A stretch of 64,000 nt of DNA. Origin: Motiliproteus sp041586735. GTDB taxonomy: Bacteria; Pseudomonadota; Gammaproteobacteria; Pseudomonadales; Balneatricaceae. The notes beneath the pieces are model-generated. The model saw nothing but the letters and a program-made list of their open reading frames with translations, was not told where the DNA came from and ran no database searches. The stretch spans positions 168,345 to 232,344 of the forward strand of contig JBFGZQ010000002.1 in the NCBI GenBank assembly GCA_041586735.1, read 5' to 3'. Made by a program: the position numbers and the translations under genes. Positions within the stretch are counted from its first letter, which is position 1. Every line of letters starts with the position of its first letter. Below are positions 1 through 8,702 of this stretch, one piece after another.

Positions 1-443
1 TAGGCAACCGTCCACAACTTGGCTAGCTCGGAATCTACATGCTTGAGACGTTTTTCATCATTGAGTACAAACCGCTTTAGCTGTGCCTGCAGCGCAGCAC
101 CCGACTTGTTGGCGCTCTCATCGGTGGCACTGATCAGTCCTTCAAGAGAGGTCAAGCGCTTATTGGACTCCATCAGCTGCTGCTGCAGCAGCTGAATCTG
201 TCCTACCCCCCAATACCCCCCCGTACCGATGATCAGCATCAACAGCAGCAGCAACCAGGGCAGCCACTGCCCTTCGCGCCCTTTGCGACTCTGCTTCGAT
301 TCAGAAAGAGGAGCTCTAGGCTGCTCTTTCGTGGATCCAGATACTCCAGAGGCCTTCTGCAAGGTAGGTATTAGCGACGGGTCAAACACATCCCGGGCCG
401 GACCCAGTTCGGGGATATGGGTAAAATCATCATCACGGGTCAC
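1..443 (-). CDS. Single-pass membrane protein of unknown function, 3' end cut by window edge
   Basis: The first 147 codons of a minus-strand gene that runs off the left edge. I chose the GTG at 441-443 because an in-frame TAA lies two codons upstream and a GGAG stands about 12 nt before it. The N-terminal 65 residues are polar and probably cytoplasmic. One strongly hydrophobic segment follows (LPWLLLLLMLIIGTGGYWG, residues about 67-85), then a glutamine- and leucine-rich stretch that looks like a coiled coil (QIQLLQQQLMESNKRLTSLE). This suggests a bitopic inner-membrane protein with a periplasmic coiled coil. It lies 59 bp downstream of the TIGR02647 gene on the same strand, so the two may be cotranscribed. 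I do not recognise the family. Confidence 0.6.
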   Translation of the reverse strand, partial: MTRDDDFTHIPELGPARDVFDPSLIPTLQKASGVSGSTKEQPRAPLSESKQSRKGREGQWLPWLLLLLMLIIGTGGYWGVGQIQLLQQQLMESNKRLTSLEGLISATDESANKSGAALQAQLKRFVLNDEKRLKHVDSELAKLWTVA

Positions 444-502
444 GGGTTATACAGCTCCAGATAAACATCCAAGGGAGAGGGGGATTACCAACATAAGGAT
501 GC

Positions 503-739
503 TTACTCGATGGTGCTCAACACCCGCTGCAGGGACTCTGCAGCTTCACGCCCTCGATCGGTCAAATAACCGCCATCGGACTGACTAACCATACCCTTAT
601 CAAACAGGCTCTGGGCAGCCGTAATCACATCTGCCGGCGCTTCGTGGTGAATTTTCAGACCGGCCTGCAACGAGGCCAGGTCAAAGCGCGCCAACAGTTC
701 CAACTCAGCAATAGTCGCCGCTGCGAATCGTCCGCTCAT
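503..739 (-). CDS. TIGR02647 family small protein
   Basis: A 78-aa soluble protein beginning MSGRFAAATIAELELLARFD and ending in SLQRVLSTIE. It matches my memory of TIGR02647, a short family of about 77 residues found in gammaproteobacteria and of unknown biochemical role. The middle reads like a small winged-helix fold (AAQSLFDKGMVSQSDGGYLT, then DRGREAAESL), where a recognition helix is followed by a glycine-containing wing, so DNA binding is possible but unproven. The start is supported by a GGAG about 10 nt upstream. It precedes the partial membrane protein gene on the same strand. Confidence 0.7.
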   Translation of the reverse strand: MSGRFAAATIAELELLARFDLASLQAGLKIHHEAPADVITAAQSLFDKGMVSQSDGGYLTDRGREAAESLQRVLSTIE

Positions 740-1053
740 CAGGTTACTCTCCTATAAATTAGAGCGATCAGCATAAACATCTGCATGCAAATGCTCAACC
801 GCTATTCGCTGTCAGCCGCCGGTTATCAATAACGCACAAAACGGGCTGGGAGTCTACTGGGTCAGACAGAGAAAGGATAAACGCATGACGCCTTTGGGTC
901 ACCCTAAACTGGAGTAGAGTACCGAGTTGGTCGGCAAGCATTGGTCGAATGTTGATTACGATGATTCAGCGCTATTATCGACAATCGTCAATCGTCAATC
1001 GAAATATCAACGGCATTGCTGTTTTTCAATACCAACAAGGAACCCACACATCC
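740..1053. other. Divergent intergenic region upstream of sulP
   Basis: About 310 bp between the TIGR02647 gene and the SulP gene, which diverge from here. It must hold promoters for both, but I see no strong box pair. A short iteration ATCGTCA / ATCGTCA / ATCG lies at about 974-993. An in-frame upstream ATG for sulP exists at 949 but lacks a good ribosome binding site and would add 35 low-complexity residues. Confidence 0.4.
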
Positions 1054-2796
1054 ATGCCTCAGCGTCCCCACCTAAGTTCGGTACAGCTCTGTAGCGCCCT
1101 ACGTGAGCGCTTACGCGAAGGCTATAGCGGCCGAGATTTCTACGCCGACCTGCTTGCCGGTGTGACCGTTGGCGTTATCGCCATCCCTCTGGCCATGGCA
1201 CTGGCCATCGCTAGCGGCGTAGCACCTCAATACGGTCTTTATACGGCCATCATCGCCGGGTTTATCATCGCCCTGACCGGCGGCTCTCGTCTCAGCGTAT
1301 CGGGCCCCACCGCCGCTTTTGTGGTTATTCTATTTCCCATTGCGCAACAATTTGGCCTCAGCGGACTGCTGATCGCCTCCATCATGGCTGGAGTCATCAT
1401 GGTCGCCATGGCGCTGGCACGGCTCGGGCGCTTGATCGAATATATCCCCAACCCGGTGACCCTCGGTTTTACCTCAGGTATTGCGGTGGTGATCGCAACG
1501 CTGCAACTCAAGGACTTCTTTGGCCTGCAGCTCCATGAGCTTCCAGAAACCTATCTTGAAAAGCTCAGTGTGCTATTCAACGCGCTGCCACAATTTGATC
1601 CGGCCAATCTGCTGGTGGCGTCAGCGACCCTAGCGCTACTCATCGCCTGGCCGCGGCTGAAGCTAGCCATCCCAGGGCACCTACCAGCCGTGTTATTAGG
1701 CATTGGGGGATCGTTATTGCTAGCGCAGTTCGGGATGGAGGTGGACACCATAGGTTCACGCTTCAGCTATCAGCTGGCCGATGGCAGCAGCGGCCACGGC
1801 ATTCCGCCGGTGCTGCCGGAGCTGGTGTGGCCCTGGATGCAGCCTGGACCCGATGGTGTACCGGTGGAATGGACCCTGGACCGGCTGCTCTCGCTGCTAC
1901 CCGCGGCCTTTTCTATTGCGATGCTCGGGGCAATAGAATCACTGCTGTGCGCGGTGGTGCTCGACGGCATGACTCGGCGGCGCCATCACTCCAACGGCGA
2001 ACTGCTCGGACAGGGCATCGGCAACCTGATCGCACCGCTGTTCGGCGGGATCACCGCAACCGCCGCCATCGCCCGCTCAGCAGTCAACTACCGTGCAGGG
2101 GCGCAATCGCCGCTGTCCGGCGCCATCCATGCGCTGACGGTGCTGGCCAGCCTGCTGGTGCTCGCACCTTGGCTGGCTTATATCCCTATGGCATCGATGG
2201 CGGCGCTGCTGCTAATGGTGGCCTGGAATATGAGCGAAGCGCACAAGGTCGTTGAACTCCTGAAAAAGGCGCCATTCAGCGACATGCTAGTGCTGCTGAG
2301 TTGCTTCTTGCTCACCGTATTGGTGGATATGGTCGTGGCGATCACCTTCGGCATCCTACTCGCCTCGGTACTCTTTATGCGCGATATCGCTCAGATGACC
2401 AAGGTCAGCGATATCAGCCAGACCCGCAAGCATGTACCCGACCCCCTGCCCGACGACTGGTCGGTATTCAAGATCAACGGCCCACTTTTTTTCGCAGCCG
2501 CCGACCGGGTCTTCAGCGAGCTCGAGCAACTCAGTGCTGACAAACAAGTGGTGATTCTGTATATGGACGCAGTCCCGCTCATCGATGCGGGAGGCCTGTC
2601 ATCCTTTAGCCGTTACCTCGAAGCACTACAGCTGAAGGGCACGCTACTAATCGTCGCCGATCTGCAATTCCAGCCGCTAAAAACCTTAGCCAAAGCCCAG
2701 ATCAAGCCCATAGATCAGCGCTTGGTATTCACCCCCACATTAGCCGAAGCGGTGTCGATGACGAATGCTAAAGCGAATCTGCGCCAGCAAGCATAA
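1054..2796 (+). CDS. SulP family anion permease with C-terminal STAS domain
   Basis: A 580-aa inner-membrane SLC26/SulP transporter. Family members move sulfate, bicarbonate or C4-dicarboxylates (E. coli DauA/YchM). The signature region after the first helix is visible (DLLAGVTVGVIAIPLAMALA, then GLYTAIIAGFIIALTGGS and GPTAAFVVIL). About 11-14 hydrophobic segments follow, up to roughly residue 445. The cytoplasmic STAS domain occupies about residues 465-560 (WSVFKINGPLFFAAADRVF, ILYMDAVPLIDAGGLSSF). I prefer the ATG at 1054, with AAGGAA about 10 nt upstream, over the ATG at 949, because homologues begin close to this point. The substrate cannot be told from sequence. No carbonic anhydrase gene is adjacent, which weakens a bicarbonate guess. 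Confidence 0.88.
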   Translation: MPQRPHLSSVQLCSALRERLREGYSGRDFYADLLAGVTVGVIAIPLAMALAIASGVAPQYGLYTAIIAGFIIALTGGSRLSVSGPTAAFVVILFPIAQQFGLSGLLIASIMAGVIMVAMALARLGRLIEYIPNPVTLGFTSGIAVVIATLQLKDFFGLQLHELPETYLEKLSVLFNALPQFDPANLLVASATLALLIAWPRLKLAIPGHLPAVLLGIGGSLLLAQFGMEVDTIGSRFSYQLADGSSGHGIPPVLPELVWPWMQPGPDGVPVEWTLDRLLSLLPAAFSIAMLGAIESLLCAVVLDGMTRRRHHSNGELLGQGIGNLIAPLFGGITATAAIARSAVNYRAGAQSPLSGAIHALTVLASLLVLAPWLAYIPMASMAALLLMVAWNMSEAHKVVELLKKAPFSDMLVLLSCFLLTVLVDMVVAITFGILLASVLFMRDIAQMTKVSDISQTRKHVPDPLPDDWSVFKINGPLFFAAADRVFSELEQLSADKQVVILYMDAVPLIDAGGLSSFSRYLEALQLKGTLLIVADLQFQPLKTLAKAQIKPIDQRLVFTPTLAEAVSMTNAKANLRQQA

Positions 2797-3074
2797 AAAC
2801 CAGCTTCGATGCCGCCAGTAAGATGCGGCAGCCAGCGGTTAAGGGTATGCCAGCAACAGAGACGGCAGCACCGGTACAGTTTAGCCATCAGCATGGCTAA
2901 AATACTCGGGATACTGAAAGAAGGGGGCTGCAACCGCGTCATAGAGCGACGGTGATGTGCAGGAAAGATTGGATGCCAAGCCGCACTAAGACCGTGCTAT
3001 GACGGCTGATATTAAGAAGGAGTTAACTAATGCTCTGCAGAGGGAGGAGGTCACGGCTAACCGTAACCTCGGGC
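2797..3074. other. Intergenic region between sulP and groEL
   Basis: About 280 bp between the convergent sulP and groEL genes. I see no convincing gene. A weak hairpin GCCATcagCATGGC lies near 2883-2896. The 29-codon reading frame at 3030-3119 is discussed under rejected items. Confidence 0.4.
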
Positions 3075-3104
3075 AAAACACCACCGGCTAGCGGCTGGTG
3101 GTGT
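3075..3104 (-). terminator. Rho-independent terminator of groESL
   Basis: On the minus strand the 8-bp stem ACACCACC/GGTGGTGT encloses an 11-base loop region and is followed by TTTT. It lies 75 nt past the groEL stop codon, so it probably ends the groES-groEL transcript. Confidence 0.75.
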
Positions 3105-3178
3105 CCGACAGGCTGCTAGCGCACTGCAAGCACACCGATAAAGATCTGCTTCAGCGCGCCAATGCGACTCTTGTCACC

Positions 3179-4840
3179 TTACATCATGCCGCCCATGCCA
3201 CCCATACCGCCCATACCGCCCATGCCGCCCATATCAGGCATGCCACCCGCAGCACCAGCTTCTTCTGGGTGATCAGCAACCATCGCTTCGGTGGTGATCA
3301 TCAGACCGGCAATAGAGGCCGCAGCCTGCAGTGCAGAGCGCGTCACTTTAGCAGGATCGAGGATACCCATCTCCAGCATATCGCCGTATTCGCCAGTTGC
3401 CGCGTTGTAGCCAAAGCTGCCAACACCGGCCTTAACCTTAGCCAGAACCACGGAGTCTTCTTCACCGGCGTTTTTAACGATCTGGCGCAGCGGCGCTTCC
3501 ATGGCACGACAAGCCAGCTTGATGCCGACGGTCTGATCATGGTTGTCACCTTCGAGCGCTTCGATGCTCTGCAGCGCGCGAACCAGAGCCACACCACCAC
3601 CGGCAACCACACCCTCTTCAACCGCAGCGCGGGTAGAGTGCAGCGCGTCTTCAACGCGGTGCTTCTTCTCTTTCATCTCAACTTCTGAACCGGCACCGAC
3701 CTTGATAACTGCAACACCGCCAGCCAACTTGGCAACGCGTTCCTGGAGCTTCTCTTTGTCGTAGTCGGATGAGGTATCAGCGATCTGCGAACGGATCTGC
3801 GCCACGCGTGCCTCGATAGCACCGTGCTCACCGATACCATCAACAATGACGGTGTTTTCTTTGGTGATCTGGATCTTCTTAGCTTGACCCATGTGCTCTA
3901 GGGTCGCTTTTTCCAGGCTCAGGCCCACTTCCTCAGAGATCACAGTCGCGCCAGTCAGGATGGCGATATCTTCTAGCATCGCCTTACGACGATCACCAAA
4001 ACCCGGTGCCTTAACCGCAGCCACCTTAACGATGCCACGCATGTTGTTAACAACCAGAGTCGCCAGCGCTTCGCCTTCAACATCTTCGGCAACGATCAGC
4101 AGTGGGCGTGAAGACTTGGCTACCGCTTCCAGCGCAGGCAGCAGATCACGGATATTAGAGACCTTCTTATCAACCAGCAGCAGGTAAGGGCTATCCAGTT
4201 CGATAGACATATTCTCGGGCTTGTTGACGAAGTAAGGAGACAGGTAGCCACGGTCGAACTGCATACCTTCAACCACGTCCAGCTCGTTTTCCAGACCTGA
4301 ACCCTCTTCGACGGTGATAACCCCCTCTTTACCGACTTTGGCCATCGCCTCGGCAATGATGTCACCGACAGCGGTGTCACTGTTCGCCGAGATAGTAGCT
4401 ACCTGAGCGATCGCTTTAGCATCGGTGCAAGGGGTAGCCATCTTTTCGATCTGCTTAACCACTGCAGCGGCCGCCTTATCGATACCACGCTTGAGATCCA
4501 TGGGATTCATGCCAGCAGCAACAGACTTCAGGCCTTCGCTAACGATCGCTTGCGCCAATACGGTCGCCGTGGTGGTGCCGTCACCGGCCACATCGTTGGC
4601 CTGGGAAGCAACTTCCTTGACCATCTGCGCGCCCATATTTTCAAACTTATCTTTCAGCTCGATCTCTTTAGCAACAGACACGCCATCTTTGGTGATGGTC
4701 GGTGCGCCGAAAGACTTATCCAGTACCACGTTACGACCCTTAGGTCCCAGGGTAGTTTTAACAGCGTCAGCGAGAATATTTACACCTGCCAGCATCTTGG
4801 TGCGGCCAGCGTTTCCAAACAATACGTCTTTAGCAGCCAT
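3179..4840 (-). CDS. groL: Chaperonin GroEL (Hsp60)
   Basis: A full-length 553-aa GroEL. It forms the double-ring ATPase that folds cytosolic proteins with GroES as lid. Visible hallmarks are the N-terminus AAKDVLFGNAGRTKMLAGVN, the ATP-site region LGPKGRNVVLDKSFGAP with DGVSVAKEIEL, the DGTTTATVLA loop, and the flexible C-terminal tail of repeated GGM ending in MM. The start at 4840 has GGAG a few bases upstream. It lies 62 bp downstream of groES in the usual groES-groEL order, expressed from the sigma-32 promoter at 5280-5308. Nothing unusual was seen. Confidence 0.98.
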   Translation of the reverse strand: MAAKDVLFGNAGRTKMLAGVNILADAVKTTLGPKGRNVVLDKSFGAPTITKDGVSVAKEIELKDKFENMGAQMVKEVASQANDVAGDGTTTATVLAQAIVSEGLKSVAAGMNPMDLKRGIDKAAAAVVKQIEKMATPCTDAKAIAQVATISANSDTAVGDIIAEAMAKVGKEGVITVEEGSGLENELDVVEGMQFDRGYLSPYFVNKPENMSIELDSPYLLLVDKKVSNIRDLLPALEAVAKSSRPLLIVAEDVEGEALATLVVNNMRGIVKVAAVKAPGFGDRRKAMLEDIAILTGATVISEEVGLSLEKATLEHMGQAKKIQITKENTVIVDGIGEHGAIEARVAQIRSQIADTSSDYDKEKLQERVAKLAGGVAVIKVGAGSEVEMKEKKHRVEDALHSTRAAVEEGVVAGGGVALVRALQSIEALEGDNHDQTVGIKLACRAMEAPLRQIVKNAGEEDSVVLAKVKAGVGSFGYNAATGEYGDMLEMGILDPAKVTRSALQAAASIAGLMITTEAMVADHPEEAGAAGGMPDMGGMGGMGGMGGMGGMM

Positions 4841-4902
4841 CTATATGGTCTCCTGTCATTACATCATTTCAGTGTGTAGCGATATCGGGGCGCAAGAGTG
4901 GC

Positions 4903-5190
4903 TTATACAAGTACACCCATGATATCGCTCTCGCTCATAATCAGCAGTTCTTCACCGCCGATTTTAACGGTGTTACCGGCATACTGACCGAACAAAACCT
5001 GGTCGCCGACCTTAACATCCATCGGTTGAACTTCACCGCTCTGCAGAATACGACCCTTACCGACAGCAATAACTTCTCCCTGAGTTGGCTTCTCCGCCGC
5101 AGAACCTGGCAGGACAATACCACCTGCTGATGTGGTCTCTTCTTCTTGACGACGAACTACGACACGATCGTGAAGTGGACGAATACTCAT
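4903..5190 (-). CDS. groS: Co-chaperonin GroES (Hsp10)
   Basis: A 95-aa GroES, the heptameric lid of GroEL. It has the expected start MSIRPLHDRVVVRRQEEET, the mobile loop TTSAGGIVLPGSAAEKP that contacts GroEL, and the core VKVGDQVLFGQYAGNTVKIG with the terminal LIMSESDIMGVL. The length equals the family norm. An AGGAG lies about 11 nt before the start. It is the first gene of groESL, with a leader of about 80 nt from the heat-shock promoter. Confidence 0.98.
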   Translation of the reverse strand: MSIRPLHDRVVVRRQEEETTSAGGIVLPGSAAEKPTQGEVIAVGKGRILQSGEVQPMDVKVGDQVLFGQYAGNTVKIGGEELLIMSESDIMGVLV

Positions 5191-5279
5191 TTGCGCTAGT
5201 CTCCTGATTTTTCTAATAAAAAAGTCGATATCGACTTGGACGGCGTCTAAGAGGGAGATCCCTCACTAACGATGCAGAG

Positions 5280-5308
5280 ATAAATGGGGCCTTTAAAAAC
5301 GAATTCAA
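5280..5308 (-). promoter_or_regulatory. Sigma-32 (RpoH) heat-shock promoter of groESL
   Basis: Reading the minus strand, TTGAAT (5308-5303) and CCCCATTTAT (5289-5280) are separated by 13 bp. The sigma-32 consensus is CTTGAAA, 13-17 bp, then CCCCATNT. The -10 element is perfect and the -35 differs at its ends. The groES start lies about 90 nt downstream. Confidence 0.85.
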
Positions 5309-5405
5309 CTGCTGGGAAGGAAAATTGTCAAAGAACACACCGCAAACCGACGCTAAGCGCACCAAATAGACCGAGGCTTAGCATGACAACAACCGCAGAA
5401 AAATA

Positions 5406-5927
5406 TCATTCATCGCGGCGATACTCGCCATCGATAACCTCGCCAGCCTTACGCGTATCAGCGCCAGACGCCCTATCCCGACCAAAGTCGCCCTCTACCT
5501 GATCCGCATCAACCGAGGAGTGCCCCCCAGCGGATGGCGGGTACTGGGTAAACGCAGCTCCCTGACGGGCGGCAGACACCGCAAGCTGGCGCAACAACGG
5601 CTTTACCAGCGCGTGCCGGGTCAATGGAATCAAACAGCAAAACCCTATCACATCGGTGACAAACCCAGGGGTGATCAATAATGCACCGCCCACAGCCAGG
5701 ACCAAGCCTTCGACCATCTCTTGCGCCGGCACTTCACCGCTGTCCATCCGTGAACGCGCGCGCATCAACGTCGATAAACCCTGATGCCTGAGCATATTGA
5801 CGCCAATAAACGCCGACAACAGCACCAGGCCGATGGTGTACCAAGCCCCTATCGCCTGACCGACATTAATTAACAGGGTGATTTCGATGATCGGAACAAT
5901 GATAAACAACAGAAACAAAAAACGCAT
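5406..5927 (-). CDS. fxsA: FxsA family membrane protein
   Basis: A 173-aa cytoplasmic-membrane protein of the FxsA family, named for suppressing F-exclusion of phage T7 when overproduced in E. coli. I start it at the ATG at 5925-5927 (MRFLFLLFIIVPIIEITLLI), because FxsA proteins begin with this hydrophobic helix and GAGG precedes it; an upstream in-frame extension of 18 codons exists. Typical family features are the first helix, GAWYTIGLVLLSAFIGVNMLR, and the central VLAVGGALLITPGFVTDVIG. The C-terminal third is polar and variable. It lies upstream of groES on the same strand, a common gammaproteobacterial arrangement, but the groES promoter lies between them. Confidence 0.9.
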   Translation of the reverse strand: MRFLFLLFIIVPIIEITLLINVGQAIGAWYTIGLVLLSAFIGVNMLRHQGLSTLMRARSRMDSGEVPAQEMVEGLVLAVGGALLITPGFVTDVIGFCCLIPLTRHALVKPLLRQLAVSAARQGAAFTQYPPSAGGHSSVDADQVEGDFGRDRASGADTRKAGEVIDGEYRRDE

Positions 5928-6203
5928 GAGCCGCCTCAATTCAACAGGTATACCTGGGGAATGGTATAGAAAAAACCGCACCCAGACCTCAAACTTTAGC
6001 GATACCGCGGTAACGATTTATGGCGCAGCGCAACAAAACAAAATTGAAATCGCCGCAGAATAGCCATATTATACATGCTGCGGCGCAACATAATATCCTG
6101 CCGCAGCCACTCTATACAGCTCCTTTAGCCTGCCAAAAACCCGCTAAAGCCTGGGAACAAACCCAAAGTCCGACACCCATCGGACCCCTGTCGAGATCCT
6201 ATT

Positions 6204-6965
6204 ATGAACTTACAAGATAAAGTCATCGTTATTACAGGAGGCGGCCAAGGACTAGGCCGCGCCATGGCGCTTTACTTAGCCGACAAGGGAGCCATCCCGG
6301 CACTGATCGACATGAACCCCCAAGCACTCGACGACACCGTCGGCCTGTGCCTGGAAAAAGGGATCCAAGCGCGCGCTTATATCGCCAACATCGCTAACGA
6401 AGACGAAGTCGAATCCACCTTCGCCAAGATTGTTGAAGAGTGCGGTTCAGTCGACGCGTTGATCAACAACGCCGGTATCACTCGTGACGGCATGTTCATC
6501 AAAACCCAAGACGGCGAAATCGTTAAGCGGATGTCGCTGAGCAGCTGGCAACAGGTTCTCGACGTCAACCTGACCGGGGTATTCCTGTGCGGCCGTGAAG
6601 CCGCCACCAAGATGATCGAAGCGGGCAAACCCGGTGTCATCATCAACATCTCCAGCATCTCGCGCGCCGGCAACATGGGTCAAAGCAACTACAGCGCGGC
6701 TAAGGCCGCCGTTGTCGCGCTGACCGTCACCTGGGGTAAAGAACTGGCACGTTTCGGCATCCGTACCGGCGCTATCGCTCCGGGCTTTATCGGCACCGAG
6801 ATGGTGAGGAGCATGAAGCCTGAAGCACTCGACAAGCTCGAAAAGATGATCCCCGCCAAGCGTCTCGGCACTCCCGACGAGATCGCATCAGCTATCGCTT
6901 TCATCCTAGAAAACGACTACTTTAGCGGCCGGACCATTGAGGTTGACGGCGCGCTGCGTCTGTAA
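6204..6965 (+). CDS. FabG-like short-chain dehydrogenase/reductase (SDR)
   Basis: A 253-aa classical SDR with NAD(P)-binding Rossmann motif TGGGQGLGRAM near the N-terminus, the NNAG motif (ALINNAGITRDG), the catalytic serine in ISSISRAGN and the catalytic YSAAK. It closely resembles 3-oxoacyl-ACP reductase FabG, including the C-terminal IEVDGALRL. However, it is not next to other fatty-acid synthesis genes, so it could act on another beta-keto substrate such as acetoacetyl-CoA. The ATG at 6204 follows a weak ribosome binding site. It is monocistronic, diverges from fxsA, and is closed by a strong terminator at 6991. Confidence 0.85.
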   Translation: MNLQDKVIVITGGGQGLGRAMALYLADKGAIPALIDMNPQALDDTVGLCLEKGIQARAYIANIANEDEVESTFAKIVEECGSVDALINNAGITRDGMFIKTQDGEIVKRMSLSSWQQVLDVNLTGVFLCGREAATKMIEAGKPGVIINISSISRAGNMGQSNYSAAKAAVVALTVTWGKELARFGIRTGAIAPGFIGTEMVRSMKPEALDKLEKMIPAKRLGTPDEIASAIAFILENDYFSGRTIEVDGALRL

Positions 6966-6990
6966 TTCTCGCGACAGACGGCACTGATAA

Positions 6991-7014
6991 AACCGGCCCT
7001 GGCCGGTTTTTTTT
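6991..7014 (+). terminator. Rho-independent terminator after the SDR gene
   Basis: AACCGGCC, a two-base loop and GGCCGGTT followed by eight T residues. The stem is perfect. It lies 26 nt past the SDR stop codon and 27 nt before the next start. Confidence 0.9.
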
Positions 7015-7041
7015 AGGCCGCTAACAAGTTACGGTGACGCC

Positions 7042-7356
7042 ATGAACGAACAACAACACAAGCGCAGTCAGATCTGGCAGTGTCTGGCACTGGTACCTGT
7101 CGGCAAGGTCGTGACTTACGGGCAGCTGGCCAGGATAGCGGGATTGCCGGGCTATGCGCGTTTTGTCGGCACTACCTTGAAAAACCTCCCCGAAGGCAGC
7201 AGCCTGCCCTGGCACAGGGTCGTTAACGCAGCAGGTAAAATCAGTTTTCCGGAGCAGAGCCTCAAATACCAAGAACAGCAGCAGCGTCTGCTGTCTGAAG
7301 GGGTCCGCTTCAGCAACCAACGCATTCCCATGGCCAGCTATCGCTGGCAGCCATAA
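7042..7356 (+). CDS. Alkyltransferase-like protein (ATL), MGMT fold
   Basis: A 104-aa protein related to the C-terminal DNA-binding domain of O6-methylguanine-DNA methyltransferase. ATL proteins bind O6-alkylguanine without repairing it and flag the lesion for nucleotide excision repair. The methyl-acceptor cysteine of the PCHR motif is replaced by tryptophan here (LPWHRVVNAAGKIS), which is the ATL diagnostic. The helix-turn-helix region GKVVTYGQLARIAGLPGYAR is intact. The length fits E. coli YbaZ-type ATLs. It lies behind the SDR terminator and is convergent with the permease gene, so it probably has its own promoter. Confidence 0.9.
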   Translation: MNEQQHKRSQIWQCLALVPVGKVVTYGQLARIAGLPGYARFVGTTLKNLPEGSSLPWHRVVNAAGKISFPEQSLKYQEQQQRLLSEGVRFSNQRIPMASYRWQP

Positions 7357-7388
7357 CGGCCCAGCCAGGGGATAAACCTCAGCACCCA

Positions 7389-8657
7389 TTATGCCTCGAC
7401 GCTGCCTGATTGACTCACCGGCCGAGTTCGAACCGAGCCGTTCCAAGGCGCCACCCAATACAGCATCAACATCCCCGGCAACGCGATCAGCGCGCAGAGC
7501 AAAAAGAACTGGGTGTAACCTACCGACTCAATCAGATAGCCGGTACTGGCATTGGCAAAGGTGCGCGGAATACTCGCCAGACTGGTAAACAGCGCCAGCT
7601 GGGTCGCGGTAAAGCGCTTGTCCGATAATCGTGCCATAAAGGCCACAAACGCAGCGGTTCCTAGGCCTACGCCGAAATATTCAAAGGCCACCACCACAAA
7701 CAGCGCCACCCGATCAGGGCCTATTTCAGCCAACGCCGCAAAACCGAGAATAGAGACCACCTGCACCACCCCGAAGATCCACAGCGAACGATTAATCCCT
7801 AGCTTGATCATCGCCACCCCGCCGACCAGACCGCCGACAATCGAAGCGCCCAGCGAGGCCGACTTGGCGATGGTACCGATCTCGGTCTTGCTGAAGCCCA
7901 GATCCAGATAGAAAGGTGTCGACAGCGCGGTCGCCATGCTGTCGCCGAGTTTGTACAGCAGAATAAAGACTAACGCCGCCAAGGCGGTGCGCACCGAGCC
8001 GCGCGAAAAGAATTCACGAAAGGGTTCGACCACCGCCTCACGCAGCGTCAAGGGTGCGCTACAGCCTTCAGGCTCGGCCACACACAGGCTGGTGAGCAGC
8101 CCGATCAGCATAAAGCTCGCTACGACCAGGTGCACCGTCGCCCAGGGCAACTGATCGGCGAGAATCAGCGCTAGCGAACCGGGCACCAGGCTTGAGAAGC
8201 GATAGGCATTAACAAACAGCGAGTTGCCCAGCCCCAACTCCTCATCAGCGAGGATTTCACGCCGGTAGGCATCGAGCACTATATCCTGAGTAGCACTGAA
8301 AAATGCCACCGCAAACACTACATAGGCTACGGAGCTGATCGACTCGGTCGGATTAAACAGCGAGAAAGCGGCTATCGACACCAACAGTGCCAGCTGGGTC
8401 AGTAGCATCCAGCCGCGGCGCCGCCCCAGCAGTGGAGGGATGTAGCGATCCAACGCCGGCGACCAGAGAAACTTCCAGGTATAGGGAAACGCGACCAACG
8501 AGAACAGGCCGATCGTCTCCAGACTCACCCCCTGATCACGTAACCAGGCGGGGATCAGCTGATAGAGGATGTACAGCGGCAGACCAGAGGAGAAACCGAT
8601 AAAGAGGCATACCAGCATCCTGCGATTAAAGATGGTCCGCCACAGCGTATCAGGCAA
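7389..8657 (-). CDS. ampG: AmpG-type muropeptide MFS permease
   Basis: A 422-aa major facilitator protein with about 12 hydrophobic helices. AmpG imports GlcNAc-anhydroMurNAc peptides for cell-wall recycling and so influences beta-lactamase induction. The N-terminal motif IGFSSGLPLYILYQLIPAWL and the following VAFPYTWKFLWSPALDRY match the family closely. The frame opens with TTG at 8657; an in-frame stop lies a few codons upstream and the next Met is residue 14, so TTG is the likely start. It is shorter than the E. coli protein of about 490 aa, as in many proteobacterial AmpG2-type proteins. The gene converges with the ATL gene. Confidence 0.85.
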   Translation of the reverse strand: MPDTLWRTIFNRRMLVCLFIGFSSGLPLYILYQLIPAWLRDQGVSLETIGLFSLVAFPYTWKFLWSPALDRYIPPLLGRRRGWMLLTQLALLVSIAAFSLFNPTESISSVAYVVFAVAFFSATQDIVLDAYRREILADEELGLGNSLFVNAYRFSSLVPGSLALILADQLPWATVHLVVASFMLIGLLTSLCVAEPEGCSAPLTLREAVVEPFREFFSRGSVRTALAALVFILLYKLGDSMATALSTPFYLDLGFSKTEIGTIAKSASLGASIVGGLVGGVAMIKLGINRSLWIFGVVQVVSILGFAALAEIGPDRVALFVVVAFEYFGVGLGTAAFVAFMARLSDKRFTATQLALFTSLASIPRTFANASTGYLIESVGYTQFFLLCALIALPGMLMLYWVAPWNGSVRTRPVSQSGSVEA

Positions 8658-8702
8658 AAGATCTATTCCAGATGAGTTTCAAGCGCGTTAAGCGACTCAC
8701 CA

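Noticed and set aside
3030..3119. A 29-codon frame with a strong AAGGAG site eight bases before its ATG.
   Set aside because: It runs through the groESL terminator hairpin, has an unlikely composition (MLCRGRRSRLTVTSG, WW pair) and no family. The Shine-Dalgarno match alone is not enough.
3098..4922. Several long open frames opposite groEL.
   Set aside because: They are mirror frames of the highly biased groEL codons; their protein sequences have no recognisable content.
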